Shown here one piece after another: positions 55,700 through 64,000 of a DNA stretch of 64,000 nucleotides. Every line of letters begins with the position of its first letter. The first letter of the stretch is position 1. Below the pieces are notes generated by a model. That model was not told the DNA's origin. It searched no databases and worked only from the letters and a program-made list of their open reading frames with translations. A program made the position numbers and the translations under genes. Location of the stretch: positions 330,502 to 394,501 of the forward strand of contig QWOQ01000005.1 in NCBI GenBank assembly GCA_003669585.1. The letters are read 5' to 3'. This DNA is from Planctomycetota bacterium. GTDB taxonomy: Bacteria > Planctomycetota > Planctomycetia > Pirellulales > UBA1268.

Positions 55700-56648
55700 C
55701 TTTCCGCATCACCAGATCGACCGCTGTCGTGGTGTCCTTTGGGGTGGAATTCCCTGCGAGAACTGAAAGAGCTATCTCTATACCATGCACGGCCAGTTGA
55801 TCACCGTGCTGATCGACGGTCGCGACAATTCTCCCGTTCACGATCATCTCACCAACGGCAGAGGTATTGTCAAATCCAGTCACCTTCACATCCGCCGATC
55901 TGCCAGAAGCAGCGACAGCCGCTACAACGCCCAGAGCCATACTATCGTTGGCACATAAAATCGCCTTGAGACTTGGATACTCCGACAACATTGCCGCAGC
56001 AATAGAGTTTGCTTTTTCCATTTCCCATTGCCCACTTTGAGAACTGACAATGTTCATTCCCGCATCATTCATCGCGTCGCGAAGTCCTCGACAACGCTCT
56101 TGGCTATTCATGGCAGTTGGAATTCCTTCCACAATGGCGACCGAGTCACCTTTTGTAAGCATGCGGGCAACGGCTTCTCCTGCCTTTTTCGCCCCTTCCC
56201 AGTTGTCAGGGCCAACAAAAGGAATAGTAAGTCCAACTTCAATGAGCACGTTTGGATCGAGTCGGTTATCAATATTTATCACAAGAACTCCTGCATCTCG
56301 TGCGCGTTTGAGTGCCGGAATAATCGCTTTTGAATCGGCTGGTGCGATGACGATTGACTGCACACTGCGGGCGACCATTTGTTCAATGAGCGTAACTTGT
56401 TCGGAAAAGTCCGTCTCATTTTTCATGCCATTCACGACCAGATCGTATGTCTTTTTGTTGTCGTTGTGATGTTTTCTGGCTCCTTCGGCCATCGTCGAAA
56501 AGAACTCATTGGCAAGCGATTTCATAATGAGCGCTATGCAAGGAGTTTTTCCTGTCACCGGTGCATTGTGATCCACTTCCTTTGGTGCACAGCCGCTTGC
56601 AATGAGACAGAAAGCAAGCACTCTCATCGCGAATAAGATTGTGCGCAT
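55689..56648 (-). CDS. rbsB: Ribose-type ABC transporter substrate-binding lipoprotein
   Basis: A 319-residue periplasmic-binding-protein type 1 lipoprotein. The lipobox LIASGC puts the lipidated cysteine at about C20. The mature part has IALIMKSLANEFF, QSIVIAPADSKAI, ILCANDSMALGVV and VTGFDNTSAV, typical of ribose/galactose binding proteins. The ATG at 56648 has GGAAA upstream; an ATG five codons earlier at 56663 is also possible. It is the first gene of the rbsB-rbsA-rbsC set and begins 57 bases after ftsK. Confidence 0.92.
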   Translation of the reverse strand: MRTILFAMRVLAFCLIASGCAPKEVDHNAPVTGKTPCIALIMKSLANEFFSTMAEGARKHHNDNKKTYDLVVNGMKNETDFSEQVTLIEQMVARSVQSIVIAPADSKAIIPALKRARDAGVLVINIDNRLDPNVLIEVGLTIPFVGPDNWEGAKKAGEAVARMLTKGDSVAIVEGIPTAMNSQERCRGLRDAMNDAGMNIVSSQSGQWEMEKANSIAAAMLSEYPSLKAILCANDSMALGVVAAVAASGRSADVKVTGFDNTSAVGEMIVNGRIVATVDQHGDQLAVHGIEIALSVLAGNSTPKDTTTAVDLVMRKDAR

Positions 56649-56705
56649 CGATGAATTTTCCATATTGAAGTAAAAGTGCTGCGTTCACTTATCCAGAATC
56701 TCAAC

Positions 56706-59402
56706 TCACCACGCGCTTCGAGAAGAATGTCCACTGGCGGTCGCACTTGGAGAGGAGTTGTCGTCATCCGACGCCTCACTCAATGATTCATCATCGACAT
56801 CTTTGGCATCGACGATGAACGAGTCGTTTGCTTCGTCGTCTTCAGCATCGCTCTGGTTGTCCACTATTTCCTCAATCGCTGGAACACTTTTTCTCAGTGT
56901 TGTCTCGGCATGTGGCTGAATTTTTAACCGGCGAGGCTGGGGGTCTGCAGCCGGAATCGGCGATCCGCTGCGCAGGGCCCATTGTTCGAACGTCAGAAGC
57001 ACCTCGCGAGCTTGCGAACCGGCGTACACACCGACGATTCCGTCCTCAGCCATGAAGTCAATCAACCGTGCTGCCCGTCCATATCCTACGCCGAGAGCAC
57101 GCTGTAAGAGCGACACGCTTCCGCGTCCTTCTCGGATGACAACTTCAATCGCGGCTTCATACAGTTCGTCGCGTTGCTTTGATCCATCACCGGCGTGCTG
57201 TGTATCCCCTGAATGTGCCGGCTGAAGGTTAACCAATTCCTGTGCATATTGCGGCTCGGTGGTGCCAACGGCTCCCATGACTCGCTCGATCTCATCATCG
57301 CTGACAAAGGTTCCTTGTCCTCGCATAATTGTGCTCGTACCAGGGGAAAGATAGAGCATGTCGCCGTTGCCAAGTAAACGGTCAGCTCCACATTCATCGA
57401 GCACCACCCGACTGTCAGTACGGCTTGCCACCTGAAAAGCGATTCGTGCGGGCAAATTACTTTTGATTAATCCAGTGATGACATCCACTGTTGGTTTTTG
57501 TGTTGCGAGCACTAAATGAATACCGACCGCACGACTCTTCTGAGCCAGACGAATAATGTGCTGCTCAATTTCTTTTCCTGCGGTCATCATCATGTCGGCA
57601 ATTTCGTCCGCGATAACCACAATGAAGGGCAAGGACGATGGAATTTCAGCAGCCTCATCATCGGTCTGGGGTTTTAATCGATTGATTATTTCATCTCGTC
57701 CAAGCTGGTTGTACTGAGAAATATGACGTACACCGACGTTAGCCAACAGCATGTAACGCTCTTCCATTTTCGAAACGGCCCATGCCAGAATCGCTTCGGC
57801 TTTTTTCATATCGGTGACGACTGGGTGCATGAGATGCGGCAGCGTCTTGTAGGGCGTGAGTTCGACCATCTTGGGATCGATCATCAACATGCGCACTTCG
57901 TCTGGACGGCGCGACATCAGGATTGAGACGATAATCGAATTCAAGCAGACGCTTTTTCCCGTACCAGTACGGCCGGCGATCAGCAAATGTGGAAGACTTG
58001 CAAGGTCAACAACCATTGGACTTCCAGCAACGTCCTTCCCTAGATACACAGGGATTTTCATCGTACGACTCTTTGCCTGAGTCTCTTCAATAACCTCACG
58101 GAGTCGCACCATCTGTCGATCGTTATTGGGCACTTCAATACCAATCGTATTTTTCCCAGGAATTGGCGTGACAATACGCACACTTGGAACCCGTAGAGCA
58201 ACTGCCAAATCATCGGCGAGCGTTGAAATTTTTGATAGTCGCAAACCGGCTTCAAGTTCAATTTCGTACTGTGAAATGACCGGCCCAGTTTCGATTTCAA
58301 CAACTCGCACTTTAAAACCAAAGTCGGCAAAAGTTTTTTCCAACATACGAGCTTTCTCTCGCACCTCCTGCTCCTGAGCGTCAAGCGTGAGTCGATCCGT
58401 AGGAAGCAGCAATTCAAGCGATGGAAGTTGGTAGTTCGGAGAGATTTCAAGCGGAGTTTCAAGCGGTCCGCCAACCATTTTTCGCGACTTTCGGCTATGG
58501 ACTGGAACAACTCCAGACAAACCTGAATCTTCGATGACAACTGGTTTTTCTATTTTAAGAACGGGAATCGGCGACACATTCTCGACGACGGGCTTATTCT
58601 CTCTGCGTCGCACACGAACCCGTGGCTCGGAAAGATTCTGTGCGTTATTTTCGCGATCGACAGCGTGGAACTCATTGAGAGCATTTGAGATCGGAACTGC
58701 TTTTTGCTGTTTCAGACACCACAGTCGTGTCACTCTTTGTGGTAAGCAGATAATTGCCATTGTTGCTGGTGCGATGACTCTCAACAAAAACCACATGAGA
58801 ACTGAATCAATTGCTATAAAGAGTCCGGCGCATAACAGCGTTCCGAAAATAATCGTCGCACCGGTGTGTGCAAAATGTATTTCAGCAACGACTTGTGCCG
58901 TTGCTCCCAGATAACCCCCGGGCCCCCACAGTGGCCGCGCAATCCAATCGGGTAACAGCATTGATAGCAGCGCACTTGACCCCACCGTTGCGGCAATAGC
59001 ACCAGCAGTGCGAAGCGGAAGATCAAAAAGCTTTGCGCGAAGAAGAAGCGATCCATCAAGGACAATGATAAAAAAAACGACCAACCAGGCCGCTGCACCG
59101 AAGCATTCATACAGTAGCCCAGCGATGGTCGATCCCCAGAAGCCACATGCATTGTGGACTCGGGCATTTCTTGGAAAGATTCCGGCATGCGGTGGATCGG
59201 CAGCATCAAACGTAAACAGCGCCAACAGAACGAAAATACATGTGGCAAGAATCACAAGTGCTGTCACGTCCCGCACTCGGTCTCGCGAACAAGGTTCGGC
59301 CTCAGTACTTCGTAATGAATCTGAACGTATTGAAATGCCTGCACCTGGAGCGACCGTTGCAGGCTGTGGAGTCGATACTCGTGACAGCGTTGGCGATGGC
59401 AT
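56706..59402 (-). CDS. ftsK: DNA translocase FtsK
   Basis: An 898-residue FtsK/SpoIIIE translocase that clears chromosomal DNA from the division septum. About four or five membrane spans lie in residues 45-235, then a linker, the alpha/beta motor domain with Walker A AGRTGTGKS (near 480) and Walker B IVVIADEIADM. A gamma winged-helix domain lies at about 740-810 (LLQRALGVGYGRAARLIDFM). An acidic, Asp/Ser-rich tail (about 813-898) follows, where most FtsK proteins end. Gene order truB-ftsK-rbsB runs on the minus strand. Confidence 0.95.
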   Translation of the reverse strand: MPSPTLSRVSTPQPATVAPGAGISIRSDSLRSTEAEPCSRDRVRDVTALVILATCIFVLLALFTFDAADPPHAGIFPRNARVHNACGFWGSTIAGLLYECFGAAAWLVVFFIIVLDGSLLLRAKLFDLPLRTAGAIAATVGSSALLSMLLPDWIARPLWGPGGYLGATAQVVAEIHFAHTGATIIFGTLLCAGLFIAIDSVLMWFLLRVIAPATMAIICLPQRVTRLWCLKQQKAVPISNALNEFHAVDRENNAQNLSEPRVRVRRRENKPVVENVSPIPVLKIEKPVVIEDSGLSGVVPVHSRKSRKMVGGPLETPLEISPNYQLPSLELLLPTDRLTLDAQEQEVREKARMLEKTFADFGFKVRVVEIETGPVISQYEIELEAGLRLSKISTLADDLAVALRVPSVRIVTPIPGKNTIGIEVPNNDRQMVRLREVIEETQAKSRTMKIPVYLGKDVAGSPMVVDLASLPHLLIAGRTGTGKSVCLNSIIVSILMSRRPDEVRMLMIDPKMVELTPYKTLPHLMHPVVTDMKKAEAILAWAVSKMEERYMLLANVGVRHISQYNQLGRDEIINRLKPQTDDEAAEIPSSLPFIVVIADEIADMMMTAGKEIEQHIIRLAQKSRAVGIHLVLATQKPTVDVITGLIKSNLPARIAFQVASRTDSRVVLDECGADRLLGNGDMLYLSPGTSTIMRGQGTFVSDDEIERVMGAVGTTEPQYAQELVNLQPAHSGDTQHAGDGSKQRDELYEAAIEVVIREGRGSVSLLQRALGVGYGRAARLIDFMAEDGIVGVYAGSQAREVLLTFEQWALRSGSPIPAADPQPRRLKIQPHAETTLRKSVPAIEEIVDNQSDAEDDEANDSFIVDAKDVDDESLSEASDDDNSSPSATASGHSSRSAW

Positions 59403-59648
59403 GGCGGAGCCGATCCGAAGGAGGACGGGGAGAATGCCCCACCGACGAAACTCGACGATGGGCTGTCCGTTGTTCGGACAATAGATTCAACCCAACTCTA
59501 CAGGGCATTTTCTGTACAAGCGGTGCCCTATTCACGCGAACAACAACTCGGCTTTTCTGATTGTAAAGACCTTATCGACTGTGACGATCACGCATGGCTT
59601 TGAAAGGCTGTCGATATCAGGAAACATTTTGTTTCAGCGAATAAAGTA

Positions 59649-60566
59649 TCACACTCCAATAAAATTTGGCCTCAATCGAAATTGTCCCGAGGTATGCACT
59701 CGAAGCATGCCAACAAGCTCTCCAGACTGATTGACCGCCGCAGCGGGGCCTTCCGGCGGTCCGACAGCTGCGCACCCATGAGCATCCATGAGACCTCCTC
59801 GGGCGAGCATTGCCGTTTGCTCCTCAGAAAGGACCACACACGGCAGATGCGCGACGGCACACAGCGAGGGCAGGAGTGCAGCTTGCGCAACGGATTGATT
59901 GGAAGTGCGTGACGCCTCATTCCACAATAATTCAAGCGGGAGTGAATCGGCCACTCGGAATGATCCGATCGCTTGTCGCTCGAGCGATTTCATCACCGCA
60001 CGTGTACCAAGACACTGCGCCAAGTCTCGTCCGATTGCTCGAACAAAAGTTCCCGAGGAACATTCGATAGCGAGCTCCAGATGTGGCCACTGATACTCCG
60101 TAATTTCTAAACGAAGGATTCGCACCGGCTTCGCTTTTGCCACAACAGGGAGACCGGCTCTCGCTAATCGATAGGCTCGCTTGCCATCAATATGCACTGC
60201 CGAATAGTCGCACGGGCGTTGCTGAATATCACCTCGGAATTGATCGCACGCGGCTTCCAATTCGCAGCGAGATGGCTTGCAGGGATTTGTTTCGACCATG
60301 ACTTCTGTTTCAAGGTCATCCGATGCACTCCAGCGTCCGAACTCGAATGTGCCCACGTACTCCTTGGTCTGCTGTTGCACAAACTCCACCAGTCTCGTGG
60401 CATGACCGACGCAGACCACCAGTACTCCACTGGCAAGTGGATCGAGCGTACCGGCATGACCACAGGCGCGCATTGAAAGTGCCTTTGACACTGCATTGAC
60501 GACACGGCGGCTTGTCACCCCGCGTGGCTTATTGATCGGGATCACACCCGAGAATGGGAAACGCAT
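59649..60566 (-). CDS. truB: tRNA pseudouridine(55) synthase TruB
   Basis: A 305-residue enzyme making pseudouridine 55 in the tRNA T-loop. The N-terminus is GVIPINKPRGVTSRRVV, the catalytic D42 sits in GHAGTLDPLASG, and RPCDYSAVHIDGKRAY and CSSGTFVRAIGRDL follow. Starts at 60578, 60566 or a GTG at 60545 are possible; 60566 is favoured. All overlap the preceding MmgE/PrpD gene, by 38 bp for the chosen start. Confidence 0.93.
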   Translation of the reverse strand: MRFPFSGVIPINKPRGVTSRRVVNAVSKALSMRACGHAGTLDPLASGVLVVCVGHATRLVEFVQQQTKEYVGTFEFGRWSASDDLETEVMVETNPCKPSRCELEAACDQFRGDIQQRPCDYSAVHIDGKRAYRLARAGLPVVAKAKPVRILRLEITEYQWPHLELAIECSSGTFVRAIGRDLAQCLGTRAVMKSLERQAIGSFRVADSLPLELLWNEASRTSNQSVAQAALLPSLCAVAHLPCVVLSEEQTAMLARGGLMDAHGCAAVGPPEGPAAAVNQSGELVGMLRVHTSGQFRLRPNFIGV

Positions 60567-62052
60567 AAAAGGAATCAATTTCTTCCGCTGATTTATTTAC
60601 AAGACGCATTCGCGAACGAAGGCCATCAACGTCTGAAACGGTCGGCGCTACCAGTCGATCAAATTTCAGATGTACCATCTTTTCAGTCTTGTCAGGCGAA
60701 CTGCGTGCATGCCCTAGCGGATAGTGCACCAGACTGCTCGAGAGCGTACCGAATAGTGTATGCACTATTTCAACACTTGTTGGGATTCCATCCGGATAGA
60801 GTGAATCGTAGTGAGGGCCACCATGTTCAATGACAATTTTTCCAATCATTCTCCGGACGTGCGGATCGATAATATGTTTTTCCTGATAGTCTTCTGGCAT
60901 GAGCATGAGTCCATTCCAGTCAAGGCTTTTTGCAGTTTTCGCTTTTATAAAAAGTCGTGCAACGATCCAGGGAAGCGAGTGATCTGCTGATTGCCGAGTG
61001 GTGGGATTACGCTTGGCAGGATCAGCAATAATGCTATAGGCGGGCTCATAGATTTTAATTCGCACCTGCGAAATAGAATCCTGATCGCAAGCAAGGTTTG
61101 GTTGGATTGCAAACAGTTCGCAGATCGCTTCAATCGCCCCTGCCGACTGGTGTTCGTAGAGGCCGAGCTTAAAATGCATTCCGTGGATTGCGAACGCATC
61201 GCCAGAACATCCCAGTTCAAGATCAAACGGGCTGGTTCCATCCATAGTCGGCTCGTTGAAACGGTAGATCGCAAGAGGATTACGAAATACATCTCTTGGG
61301 CCAACGAACCCCCGTATCGCGCGCATCGCACTCACGATTGCTATTTCGGCTGCAAAAGCCGCCGAAGCTCCCTTGCTGTCGGAAAGTTGGTGCCCAGCCC
61401 GAATGGCTCGAAACGGCACATAGTGCGCCACCACAAGACCAATGGCGGATTCGATCTGTTCGACGGTCGCACCAATCGCTGCTGAAAAGGCCACAACACT
61501 TGCAACAGCACCGTGATGCACATGATCGATTGCATAGGTTCGAAGAGCGAACACCTCGGCTAATCGGCCACGAATCTCGTCGATCAACAGCATGACGCGC
61601 AGCGTTTTAAATCCATCGAGATGCACAAGTCTTGCCGCAGCAATTGCCACTGGGTAAAAGTCGTTGTGGCCGAATTCTCCTGCGGTTCGTCCACGAATCG
61701 GATCAAAACCAAAATTTGTTCCATTGGAATCCCATTCTCGAACCGCAGAACAATTTGCTGCCACTGCCTTGCTGACATCGGTTGGTCGTGCGGAACCAAA
61801 AACGATTCCTCCCCTAGAGTCACGCGATGGCGAATGCTGCAACGCCTCGTTCCGCAAAACAGTCGGTGCCCTCGCACCTTGGGAAAGAGCCGACACAGCG
61901 CATCCCACACTGTCGAGATGAAACTGTGCCACTCGATCAAGCGTTGCCGTTCCAATCGCACCGAATCTTCCAGAGAGAAAGTCGATTGCGTACTCGGCAA
62001 GAAGCCGCGCTTGGTTCTCTCGTCGCGATAATACAACCGTTGAATTACTCAT
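60529..62052 (-). CDS. MmgE/PrpD family protein
   Basis: A 507-residue member of the MmgE/PrpD (2-methylcitrate dehydratase / cis-aconitate decarboxylase) superfamily. Characteristic segments are EWDSNGTNFG, FGHNDFYPVAIAAARL, HVHHGAVASVVAFSAAIG and SDSKGASAAFAAEIA. The reaction could be 2-methylcitrate dehydration in propionate breakdown, but no prpB or prpC gene is nearby, so the substrate is open. Its 3' end overlaps truB by 38 bp or more. The ATG start at 62052 is followed by a typical N-terminus. Confidence 0.88.
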   Translation of the reverse strand: MSNSTVVLSRRENQARLLAEYAIDFLSGRFGAIGTATLDRVAQFHLDSVGCAVSALSQGARAPTVLRNEALQHSPSRDSRGGIVFGSARPTDVSKAVAANCSAVREWDSNGTNFGFDPIRGRTAGEFGHNDFYPVAIAAARLVHLDGFKTLRVMLLIDEIRGRLAEVFALRTYAIDHVHHGAVASVVAFSAAIGATVEQIESAIGLVVAHYVPFRAIRAGHQLSDSKGASAAFAAEIAIVSAMRAIRGFVGPRDVFRNPLAIYRFNEPTMDGTSPFDLELGCSGDAFAIHGMHFKLGLYEHQSAGAIEAICELFAIQPNLACDQDSISQVRIKIYEPAYSIIADPAKRNPTTRQSADHSLPWIVARLFIKAKTAKSLDWNGLMLMPEDYQEKHIIDPHVRRMIGKIVIEHGGPHYDSLYPDGIPTSVEIVHTLFGTLSSSLVHYPLGHARSSPDKTEKMVHLKFDRLVAPTVSDVDGLRSRMRLVNKSAEEIDSFYAFPILGCDPDQ

Positions 62053-62321
62053 CGATTCAATCTACTCCCGCACGAATGACTTTCTCTCTGTATTTTAGGC
62101 TCAAGTACAAAAAGTTCGACCTGAAAATGATGCCGTTGTCCCGATCTGCCAACGTCCGACTACACTCATAGGAGATGGCGAATGACTTTCAGATGTTCTG
62201 GCGTAATCCTATAGACTCTGTTGGTTTATCTTCCTTTGTGAGCGTTGTTTTTCGTCAGAATGACGACACTACTTTTTTCAGCATTGTAGAGAAGTCTTTT
62301 CTTGAGTCAGTAGATCTTCTT

Positions 62322-64000
62322 ATGCAACCCACTCAACTTGGCCCCTATACCATTAATTCGCGAATTGGGCGAGGCGGCATGGGTGCGGTGTATCAAGCAA
62401 CTGATTGCGCAACTGGAGAAGTGGTTGCTGTAAAAGTGCTTGCCAGTCATTTTGCAGATGAGCCTTCTGTTCGTCGACGGTTTGAGGCTGAAATTGAAAC
62501 GCTCAAGTCGCTTCGTCATCGCTCTATCGTTCAACTGTTGGCATTTGGTGAACACGATGGGCAATTGTTTTTTGCTATGGAACTGGTGAAAGGAAAAAGC
62601 CTCGAACAGGTTCTTCGCGATGGACGCCGATTTGATTGGCGTGAAACACTGACAATGGCATCGACCATGTGCCGTGCTCTCAAAGCCGCCCATGATCACG
62701 GCGTGGTTCATCGCGATCTGAAGCCAGCGAATCTACTTCTTGCCGAAGATGGAACGCTCAAGCTCGCAGATTTCGGAATTGCAAAACTTTTTGGAACGAG
62801 TTCTCATACTGCCCAGGGCAGCATTGTCGGCACGGCAGAATATATGGCACCGGAACAGGCTTCCGGCAAACCGACTGACCATCGTGCCGATCTCTATGCG
62901 CTGGGTCTTGTGATGTTTGCAATGCTTTCAGGACAGCCACCTTTTCGAGGTGGTCACATCACAGAAATTGTCGAGAAACAACGTCACTCTACCCCTCCCC
63001 GCATCGGTTCGCTGGTCGTTGGAATTCCAACGGAGTTCGAGGAACTCATCCAACGGCTTTTGTCCAAAGATCCTTCGCAACGGCCGGCGAGCGCTTTGGC
63101 ACTTGGTCGTTTGCTTGCAGCCATTGAGACGATTCATGCTGTGATACCTGCTGCGGATCATCCACGCTCGGTTTTAAGTTCTGATCTCGAGGAAACATCT
63201 CTCGGTGTGTCTCACAATGATGCGACTATAACCTCGGGCGCGTCTCGGTTCACTGATCCAGACCGCTCACAGCGACCGACGTCGCCTCATTCTCAACAAA
63301 AAGCTGATGCACAATCGCCGCATATGGATGCTTCTCCACAGGTTGATCTCTATGGTGAGACCCGTGAACTGATTTCTCGGGTTGCTTCTGCACCAGTCAT
63401 TTCCACTGGGCAAGGCTCAGTCGATCCAACACGATTACCAACATCCTCGGCTCGTTTTGAAACCCATGTTGATCGAATATCTTCTGACCGCTTTACAACT
63501 ATCGAGCAGCTTGAACGATCAGCGAAACAAGAACACATTCGAAATAGTTACCGCGAAAGACTCTTCTCCATCGTTTCGGCTATTGCTATTGCGGCGACTG
63601 TTGGAGTGGGTGCGTACATGCTGCTGCGACCGATGTCATCGGATCAACTTTTTGATTCCATAGTATTGATTGCTCGCGATCCTGATCGCGACCTTCGCGA
63701 TGCAAGCGAGTCTATTTTTCTTTTTCTCGCTCGTCACCCTGCCGACCCTCGTGCCGCGGAAGTCTCGGCCCTTGCAGATGCCGTTGAACTCGATCAACTT
63801 GAACGGCGGACGAGGCGAAACGCGGCTCGTCCCCAAACCGCACCACAGGCTGATGCTCTTGAGCGAGACTATCGTCTTGCCATGTCAAAAGAATCGCACA
63901 GTCCGTCGTCGTGTGCAGAGGCACTCGAGGCGATTCTGTTGCTGAATTCGCTCGAAACCAAAGAAGCTTCTGCGGAAGATCAAGCATGGATCACACTCGT
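62322..64000 (+). CDS. Serine/threonine protein kinase, membrane anchored (3' end outside window)
   Basis: At least 559 residues, open to the window edge. The Hanks-type kinase domain (about 8-270) has the glycine loop GRGGMG (16-21), ATP lysine K38, catalytic HRDLKPAN (130-137), DFG (150-152) and GTAEYMAPEQ. A Ser/Thr/Asp-rich linker follows. A single transmembrane span lies at about 414-436 (RLFSIVSAIAIAATVGVGAY), then an extracytoplasmic part. The ATG at 62322 begins right before the LGPYTI kinase start. Ligand and targets unknown; this form is abundant in planctomycetes. Confidence 0.93.
   Translation, partial: MQPTQLGPYTINSRIGRGGMGAVYQATDCATGEVVAVKVLASHFADEPSVRRRFEAEIETLKSLRHRSIVQLLAFGEHDGQLFFAMELVKGKSLEQVLRDGRRFDWRETLTMASTMCRALKAAHDHGVVHRDLKPANLLLAEDGTLKLADFGIAKLFGTSSHTAQGSIVGTAEYMAPEQASGKPTDHRADLYALGLVMFAMLSGQPPFRGGHITEIVEKQRHSTPPRIGSLVVGIPTEFEELIQRLLSKDPSQRPASALALGRLLAAIETIHAVIPAADHPRSVLSSDLEETSLGVSHNDATITSGASRFTDPDRSQRPTSPHSQQKADAQSPHMDASPQVDLYGETRELISRVASAPVISTGQGSVDPTRLPTSSARFETHVDRISSDRFTTIEQLERSAKQEHIRNSYRERLFSIVSAIAIAATVGVGAYMLLRPMSSDQLFDSIVLIARDPDRDLRDASESIFLFLARHPADPRAAEVSALADAVELDQLERRTRRNAARPQTAPQADALERDYRLAMSKESHSPSSCAEALEAILLLNSLETKEASAEDQAWITL

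Noticed and set aside
1..64000. CRISPR arrays, insertion sequences, prophage, tRNA or rRNA genes
   Set aside because: No regularly spaced repeats, transposase or phage proteins, or cloverleaf/rRNA signatures were seen by reading; a dedicated tRNA search was not possible.

Overview
The window reads as chromosomal DNA from a planctomycete (Planctomycetota, perhaps Pirellulales). The base composition looks moderate. Genes are interspersed on both strands in short operons, and many are preceded by a GGAG-like ribosome binding site. The taxonomic call rests on family content: secreted DUF1080 and TIGR03067 proteins, sialate-O-acetylesterase-like (SASA) SGNH esterases, acetylxylan-esterase-like hydrolases, an N,N-dimethylformamidase-beta-like secreted protein, two GroELs, a four-ACT aspartokinase and a Ser/Thr kinase with a membrane anchor. 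The call is inference; no marker RNA lies in the window.

Layout. 0.15-3.8 kb (minus): a secreted alpha/beta hydrolase and a DsbD-type thiol:disulfide interchange protein. 4-9 kb: a phosphotransferase diverging from a secreted zinc metalloprotease, which is followed by a P-II-like protein with a shortened T-loop and a receiver-like protein. 9-16.5 kb (minus): a proteostasis run groEL-groES-groEL-dnaJ-grpE-(FmdB-like)-yacG-membrane protein. 17-23 kb: an M42 peptidase, then hom - PGM-like putative homoserine kinase - lysC, which together cover steps of the aspartate/threonine pathway. A bifunctional-nuclease-family protein lies opposite. 23.5-32.4 kb (minus): a tightly packed set downstream of valS (class III aminotransferase, M81/MlrC-like protein, RidA, D-threonine-aldolase-like PLP enzyme, MFS importer) that looks like an uncharacterised amino-compound catabolic operon.

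32.7-48.4 kb is rich in secreted proteins: DUF1080, TIGR03067, a LamG-SASA esterase, an acetylxylan-esterase-like protein, a DMFase-beta-like protein, a secreted nitrilase-like amidase and an SGNH-ceramidase fusion. Within it lie a decayed nucleotidyltransferase-like module (39.1-39.4 kb), a TrhO-RluA fusion (two tRNA/rRNA modification activities in one chain) and a 21-bp tandem repeat over that gene's stop codon.

48.5-64 kb: citramalate synthase (isoleucine pathway); a nucleoside hydrolase plus ribokinase; a DinB-like protein; a complete ribose-type ABC transporter (rbsB-rbsA-rbsC), so the nucleoside/ribose utilisation genes sit close together; ftsK; truB overlapping an MmgE/PrpD gene; and a Ser/Thr protein kinase cut by the right edge. 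I saw no tRNA, rRNA, CRISPR array, prophage or insertion sequence.
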